Source: Phaeobacter gallaeciensis
GTDB taxonomy: Bacteria > Pseudomonadota > Alphaproteobacteria > Rhodobacterales > Rhodobacteraceae
DNA: 64,000 nt
Assembly (NCBI RefSeq): GCF_001678945.1
Contig: NZ_CP015124.1
Span: 2,890,001-2,954,000, forward strand
Direction of reading: 5' to 3'
A program made the translations under genes and the position numbers. Numbering within the stretch: position 1 is the first letter of the stretch; each line of letters opens with the position of its first letter. Shown here piece after piece: positions 60,777 through 64,000 of the stretch. The notes beneath the pieces are model-generated. The model saw nothing but the letters and a program-made list of their open reading frames with translations. It did not search any database and was not told the DNA's origin.

Positions 60777-61179
60777 TACCGGCGAGGTCCGCCTGATCGA
60801 GGAACCCGGTTGTCAACAGATGGTTGGCTACCGGACCGAGGTCGATACCCGGGATGGCTCCTGCACCGTGACGCTGGAGCTGGAGCCCCGGCATATGAAC
60901 CGCCATGGCATCGTCCATGGCGGCATGGTGGCCACGGTTCTGGATGTGGTCTGCGGCAATACTGCAATGCAGTTCTTCGATCCGGACGGAAACGCGGACC
61001 TGGTCACCGTTTCGCTGAACCTCTCCTATGTGGGGTCGACGCGGACCGGGGCCATTACGGCCCGCGCCCGGCCTACGGGGGGCGGCAAAAGCATCGCCTA
61101 TGTCTATGGGGAGCTGTTTGATGACACCGGCCGCCTGCTGGCCACGGCAAACGGAATTTTCAAGAGGATACGGAAATGA
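60757..61179 (+). CDS. PaaI/YbgC-type hotdog-fold acyl-CoA thioesterase
   Basis: A 140-residue hotdog thioesterase. RHGIVHGGMVATVLD near 47-61 is the catalytic helix region (HGG), and SLNLSYVGSTRTG follows. No ATG fits the start: TTG 60757, with GGAG eight bases upstream, is the best start and lies inside the preceding gene. It would recycle free CoA by hydrolysing dead-end CoA esters. ATGA overlap couples it to the enoyl-CoA hydratase. Confidence 0.85.
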   Translation: MTSAPRDTGEVRLIEEPGCQQMVGYRTEVDTRDGSCTVTLELEPRHMNRHGIVHGGMVATVLDVVCGNTAMQFFDPDGNADLVTVSLNLSYVGSTRTGAITARARPTGGGKSIAYVYGELFDDTGRLLATANGIFKRIRK

Positions 61180-61955
61180 CCCGACGTGCACGGATGGACG
61201 ATCTTGGCGACCGCGCGGTTGTCGTGAATATGAACCCGGATCGCCGGGGCGCCCTGTCGCAGGATCTTTACGACGCCATTCAGGCGGCGCTGGATCTGGC
61301 GCAGGAGCCGCGCATACGTGCTGTGCTGCTGACCTCGGAAGGTGGGTTTTTCTGCGCGGGCGGCGATCTCAACGTGCTGATCGAACGTCGCGGCCTCAGC
61401 GAGGACGAGCGCCGCGCCAAGGTCAACAACCTGCATGATCTGATGCGCGGGATCCGGGACTGCCCGGTGCCGGTGATCGCCGCCGTCGAGGGCGGCGCGG
61501 CCGGGGCCGGTCTGTCGCTGGCGCTGGCAGCGGATCTGATCGTGGCCTCTTATGGGGCGAAATTCACCGCCGCCTACGTCAAGGCGGGACTGGTGCCGGA
61601 TGGCGGGCTGACCGCCTCGCTGGCTCGGATGCTGCCGCGTCCGCTGGCGATGGAAATGTGTCTTTTGGGTCGGCCGGTGACAGCCGGACAGTTGGCTGCC
61701 CTCGGCGCGGTCAATCAAGTGGTGGCGCCGCAGCGCGTTCTTGGCGCGGCGCACAGTCTGGCCGATGCGCTGGCCCAGGGCCCGCGCGCGGCGCAGGGCA
61801 CCATCCGGCATCTGGTCTCCAGCGCTTATGAGGCGGCAGAAACTGCACAGCTTGATGCGGAATGCGCCGCCATGGCCCGTGCGGCTGGCGGCGAGGAGGC
61901 AGGCGAGGGCATCGCGGCCTTCCTGGAAAAACGCGCGCCGCAGTTCAGCGGCTAG
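61176..61955 (+). CDS. Enoyl-CoA hydratase/isomerase family protein
   Basis: A 259-residue crotonase. GGFFCAGGDLNVL near 51-63 and EGGAAGAGLSLALAADLI supply the oxyanion hole. At the second catalytic position the sequence is GLVPDGG (Asp), a pattern seen in isomerases such as PaaG/ECI, so double-bond isomerisation is as likely as hydration. It is coupled to the thioesterase gene and 64 bases before the ligase gene. Confidence 0.9.
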   Translation: MTRRARMDDLGDRAVVVNMNPDRRGALSQDLYDAIQAALDLAQEPRIRAVLLTSEGGFFCAGGDLNVLIERRGLSEDERRAKVNNLHDLMRGIRDCPVPVIAAVEGGAAGAGLSLALAADLIVASYGAKFTAAYVKAGLVPDGGLTASLARMLPRPLAMEMCLLGRPVTAGQLAALGAVNQVVAPQRVLGAAHSLADALAQGPRAAQGTIRHLVSSAYEAAETAQLDAECAAMARAAGGEEAGEGIAAFLEKRAPQFSG

Positions 61956-62019
61956 GGTCCGGCCCGCACAGGGCCTGCACCCACGACATAACCGGCGCCG
62001 GATTTGGGAGGAGAGGGCA

Positions 62020-63519
62020 ATGGAACGATGGCATGATTTACTGGCCGCTCAGGTGGCCGAGCGGCCGGAGGCTGCGGCCTTTTCCGACAGCGGCGGCACG
62101 GCCTGGAGCTATGCCGAGCTTTCGACAGCCGTAGAGGCGGTGGCAGACAATCTGCGCAAGGTTGGCGTGCAGCCGCGTGACCGGGTCATGGTCTTGTCGG
62201 AAAACTGCTGCGCGGCGGTGGCAGCGATGCTGGGCGCCTCGCGGATCGGGGCCATAGCCGTGCCGGTCAATGCAAGGATGAGCGCGGGGGAAGTGGACCG
62301 GATCCTGTCCCACGCGCGCCCGGCGGCGGTGCTGTGCACCTCTGCAATTTCCCCCGAGGCTGCGGCCCATGCCGCGCGGCTTGAGGCACGCGAGATCAGT
62401 GGCGCCTTTGGCACTCTGCATCTGGCCTGTCTCTATGCCTCAAATCCCGATGCACCGGAGGAGGTTGCGGTTCTGCTTTACACCACTGGCACCACGGGCG
62501 CGCCAAAGGGGGTGATGCTGACCCATGCGAACCTGCTGTTTGGCGGCAAATCCTCGGCCGAGCTGCGCGATATGGGACCGGGAGATGTGATCTATGGCGT
62601 GTTGCCGATGACCCATGTCTTTGGTCTGGCTTCAGTGATGACGGCGGCGATCCTGTCCGGGGCCGAGGTCTGGCTGGAGGTGCGTTTCTCGGCGGCGAAA
62701 CTCTATGAGGCGCTGCGCCGGGGCGTAACGCGTCTGGCGGCGGTGCCGCAGATGCACGCGCTGGTGATGCAATACGCCAAGGAACAGGGGCTGGAACGGC
62801 TTGGCAGCGAGGTCTTGCAGTACGTTTCCTCCGGGGCGGCGCCGCTGGATCCCGAATGGAAGCGCAAGGCCGAAGGGTTTTACGGGGTGGCCCTGCAGAA
62901 TGGCTATGGAATGACCGAGACCACTGCCGGGGTCTGCGCCACCAAGAACAGCCAGTTGGGGGATCCTGACATTTCCACCGGTCCGCCGATGCCCGGGGTC
63001 GAGGTGCGCATCGATGAGAGCGTTCCGGGCGGTGGCGATGGGCTGGGAGAGGTTCTGGCGCGTGGGCCGAACATCATGCTGGGCTATTATCGCAACCCCG
63101 AGGAAACCGCCAAAGTTCTGGACGCAGAAGGCTGGATGCACACCGGTGACATGGGCCGTCTGGACGCGCGCGGGTTCCTGCATATCGAGGGGCGCTCGAA
63201 GGAGTTGATCATCCACGGTGGTTTCAATGTCTTCCCGCCCGAGGTGGAGGCGGCGCTGAATGCCCATCCGCAGGTGGTGCAATCTGCCGTGGTCGGGCGC
63301 AGGGTCAGCAGCGATGAAGAGGTTCTGGCCTTTGTGCAGGTGGTGCCGGGCGATGCGCCGGATCCGGCAGAGCTGATGGCATTCGTGCGCGGTCAGCTGG
63401 CCGGATACAAATGTCCGGCGCAGATCATCCTGGTCGAAGCCTTGCCTGCGGCCCCGACGGGCAAGATCCTGAAGCACAAATTGCTGGAGACTTTTGCGGA
63501 CCGGCTGCAAGAGGCGTGA
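62020..63519 (+). CDS. Acyl-CoA synthetase (AMP-forming)
   Basis: A 499-residue ANL-family ligase. ATP loop YTTGTTGAPKGVMLTH near 152-167, YGMTETT, GWMHTGDMGRLD, GRSKELIIHGG and the C-terminal catalytic Lys in PTGKILKHK are present. It would activate the operon's carboxylic acid with ATP and CoA; chain length is unclear, with malonyl/long-chain relatives both possible. GGGAGGAG precedes ATG 62020. It is the last gene of the operon. Confidence 0.92.
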   Translation: MERWHDLLAAQVAERPEAAAFSDSGGTAWSYAELSTAVEAVADNLRKVGVQPRDRVMVLSENCCAAVAAMLGASRIGAIAVPVNARMSAGEVDRILSHARPAAVLCTSAISPEAAAHAARLEAREISGAFGTLHLACLYASNPDAPEEVAVLLYTTGTTGAPKGVMLTHANLLFGGKSSAELRDMGPGDVIYGVLPMTHVFGLASVMTAAILSGAEVWLEVRFSAAKLYEALRRGVTRLAAVPQMHALVMQYAKEQGLERLGSEVLQYVSSGAAPLDPEWKRKAEGFYGVALQNGYGMTETTAGVCATKNSQLGDPDISTGPPMPGVEVRIDESVPGGGDGLGEVLARGPNIMLGYYRNPEETAKVLDAEGWMHTGDMGRLDARGFLHIEGRSKELIIHGGFNVFPPEVEAALNAHPQVVQSAVVGRRVSSDEEVLAFVQVVPGDAPDPAELMAFVRGQLAGYKCPAQIILVEALPAAPTGKILKHKLLETFADRLQEA

Positions 63520-63790
63520 GCGGGGCGCTCCCGTCCCCGGACGGGCGGCCTGCGGGGCAGGCCTTGTGCGGGGTTGGGCGTGGCGCCGCTGCGCGGCGCA
63601 GGGAAAGATCTGCTGAGAGGCGTTTCAGGGGCAGGTCTGCCCTGAAAGCGCGACGCCCAGTGTTGGGCCAGGAGAGCGCCGCCTCAAGGGTAAACCGCGC
63701 CGTTGGCGCGGCTGCAGGCGCAGCCCTTGACCCGCCGCTCTCCCTCAGATGCCGTCTCCGATGGAGACGGCGGCAGGAGGGGAGGTTCCC
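63520..63790. other. Palindrome-rich intergenic region
   Basis: This 271-base gap between convergent genes holds no gene that I can support. It contains a CTCCCGTCCCC box, GTTGGGCG with GGCGCCGCTGCGCGGCGC, the near-palindrome TTTCAGG..CCTGAAA (63623-63647) and a perfect 9-bp hairpin GCCGTCTCC-gat-GGAGACGGC (63751-63771), which may terminate rpe and the ligase operon. Confidence 0.6.
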
Positions 63791-64000
63791 TCAGGTCCAG
63801 GTGCCTTCGGCGGCGGCGCGGATGGCGCGGATGTTTTCGCCATAGACGCCCGGGTTATCGACCGAGCCGCCGCGGAAGACCGCAGAGCCGGCCACCAGCA
63901 CATCGGCGCCGACCTTGGTCACCAGCGGTGCGGTGCTGGGATCAACACCGCCGTCGATTTCAATATGCACGGGACGGTCGCCGATCATCTGGCGCAGCGT
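63791..64000 (-). CDS. rpe: Ribulose-phosphate 3-epimerase, 3' part (truncated by window edge)
   Basis: The last 69 codons of rpe, running off the right edge. HIEIDGGVDP holds the catalytic Asp near the C-terminus of the TIM barrel, and GADVLVAGSAVF is the phosphate-binding loop. It interconverts ribulose 5-phosphate and xylulose 5-phosphate. The start lies outside the window. It is convergent with the beta-oxidation operon. Confidence 0.92.
   Translation of the reverse strand, partial: TLRQMIGDRPVHIEIDGGVDPSTAPLVTKVGADVLVAGSAVFRGGSVDNPGVYGENIRAIRAAAEGTWT

Noticed and set aside
1-64000. CRISPR arrays, transposases, integrases or phage genes
   Set aside because: No regularly spaced direct repeats and no recognisable mobile-element proteins were seen. 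The repeats found are short palindromic intergenic elements.

Overview
The window is a high-GC chromosomal segment of an alphaproteobacterium, almost certainly a marine Roseobacter-group member of the Rhodobacteraceae (Ruegeria/Phaeobacter/Leisingera-like). The evidence is the linked ethylmalonyl-CoA pathway genes (ccrA, ecm), a LuxR/LuxI pair, a paaABCDE operon, a TIGR02186 + TSUP pair, an HvrA-like H-NS protein and many CoA-ester and ABC/TTT transport genes. No rRNA, tRNA, CRISPR array, transposase or phage gene was seen. Both ends are ordinary chromosome: a PLP decarboxylase starts the window and a truncated rpe closes it. Gene density is near 95%.

Layout. 0.1-13 kb: ornithine-type decarboxylase, DUF1989 protein, deoD, H-NS-like regulator, ecm, a PlsB-like acyltransferase, ccrA, a small protein overlapping luxR, luxI, a RecD-like helicase and an SDR. 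13-20.4 kb: VOC protein, TIGR02186/TSUP pair and a four-gene BMP-type ABC importer. 20.5-24.7 kb: rimI, tsaB, NifU-type protein, universal stress protein, AbrB-family membrane protein, ilvE. 25-31 kb: phenylacetyl-CoA epoxidase operon (thiolase, paaABCDE, an extra PaaA/PaaC-like protein), divergent from an AtuA-like/acyl-CoA carboxylase/nitronate monooxygenase operon (31.2-37.9 kb).

37.9-46.3 kb: GNAT, sulfatase, DUF2834 protein, GntR regulator, amidotransferase, cytochrome P450, glutamine-synthetase-like ligase, [2Fe-2S] ferredoxin and FkbM methyltransferase. The GS-like ligase, amidotransferase and oxygenase mirror the glutamylate-oxidise-hydrolyse logic of aniline catabolism, with a P450/ferredoxin replacing the Rieske dioxygenase. 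This is the most promising candidate for an undescribed pathway. 46.5-54.7 kb: omega-aminotransferase and IclR regulator, divergent from a tripartite tricarboxylate transporter, an aldehyde dehydrogenase and a Tm-1-like protein. 55-63.5 kb: an eight-gene operon for CoA-ester beta-oxidation (bifunctional FadJ-like enzyme, thiolase, paired acyl-CoA dehydrogenases, hotdog thioesterase, enoyl-CoA hydratase, acyl-CoA ligase).

Intergenic DNA is unusually structured. At least two families of GC-rich palindromic repeats recur between genes, and several operator-like palindromes sit in divergent promoter regions. Functions are called from motifs and family memory only; no database search was run.
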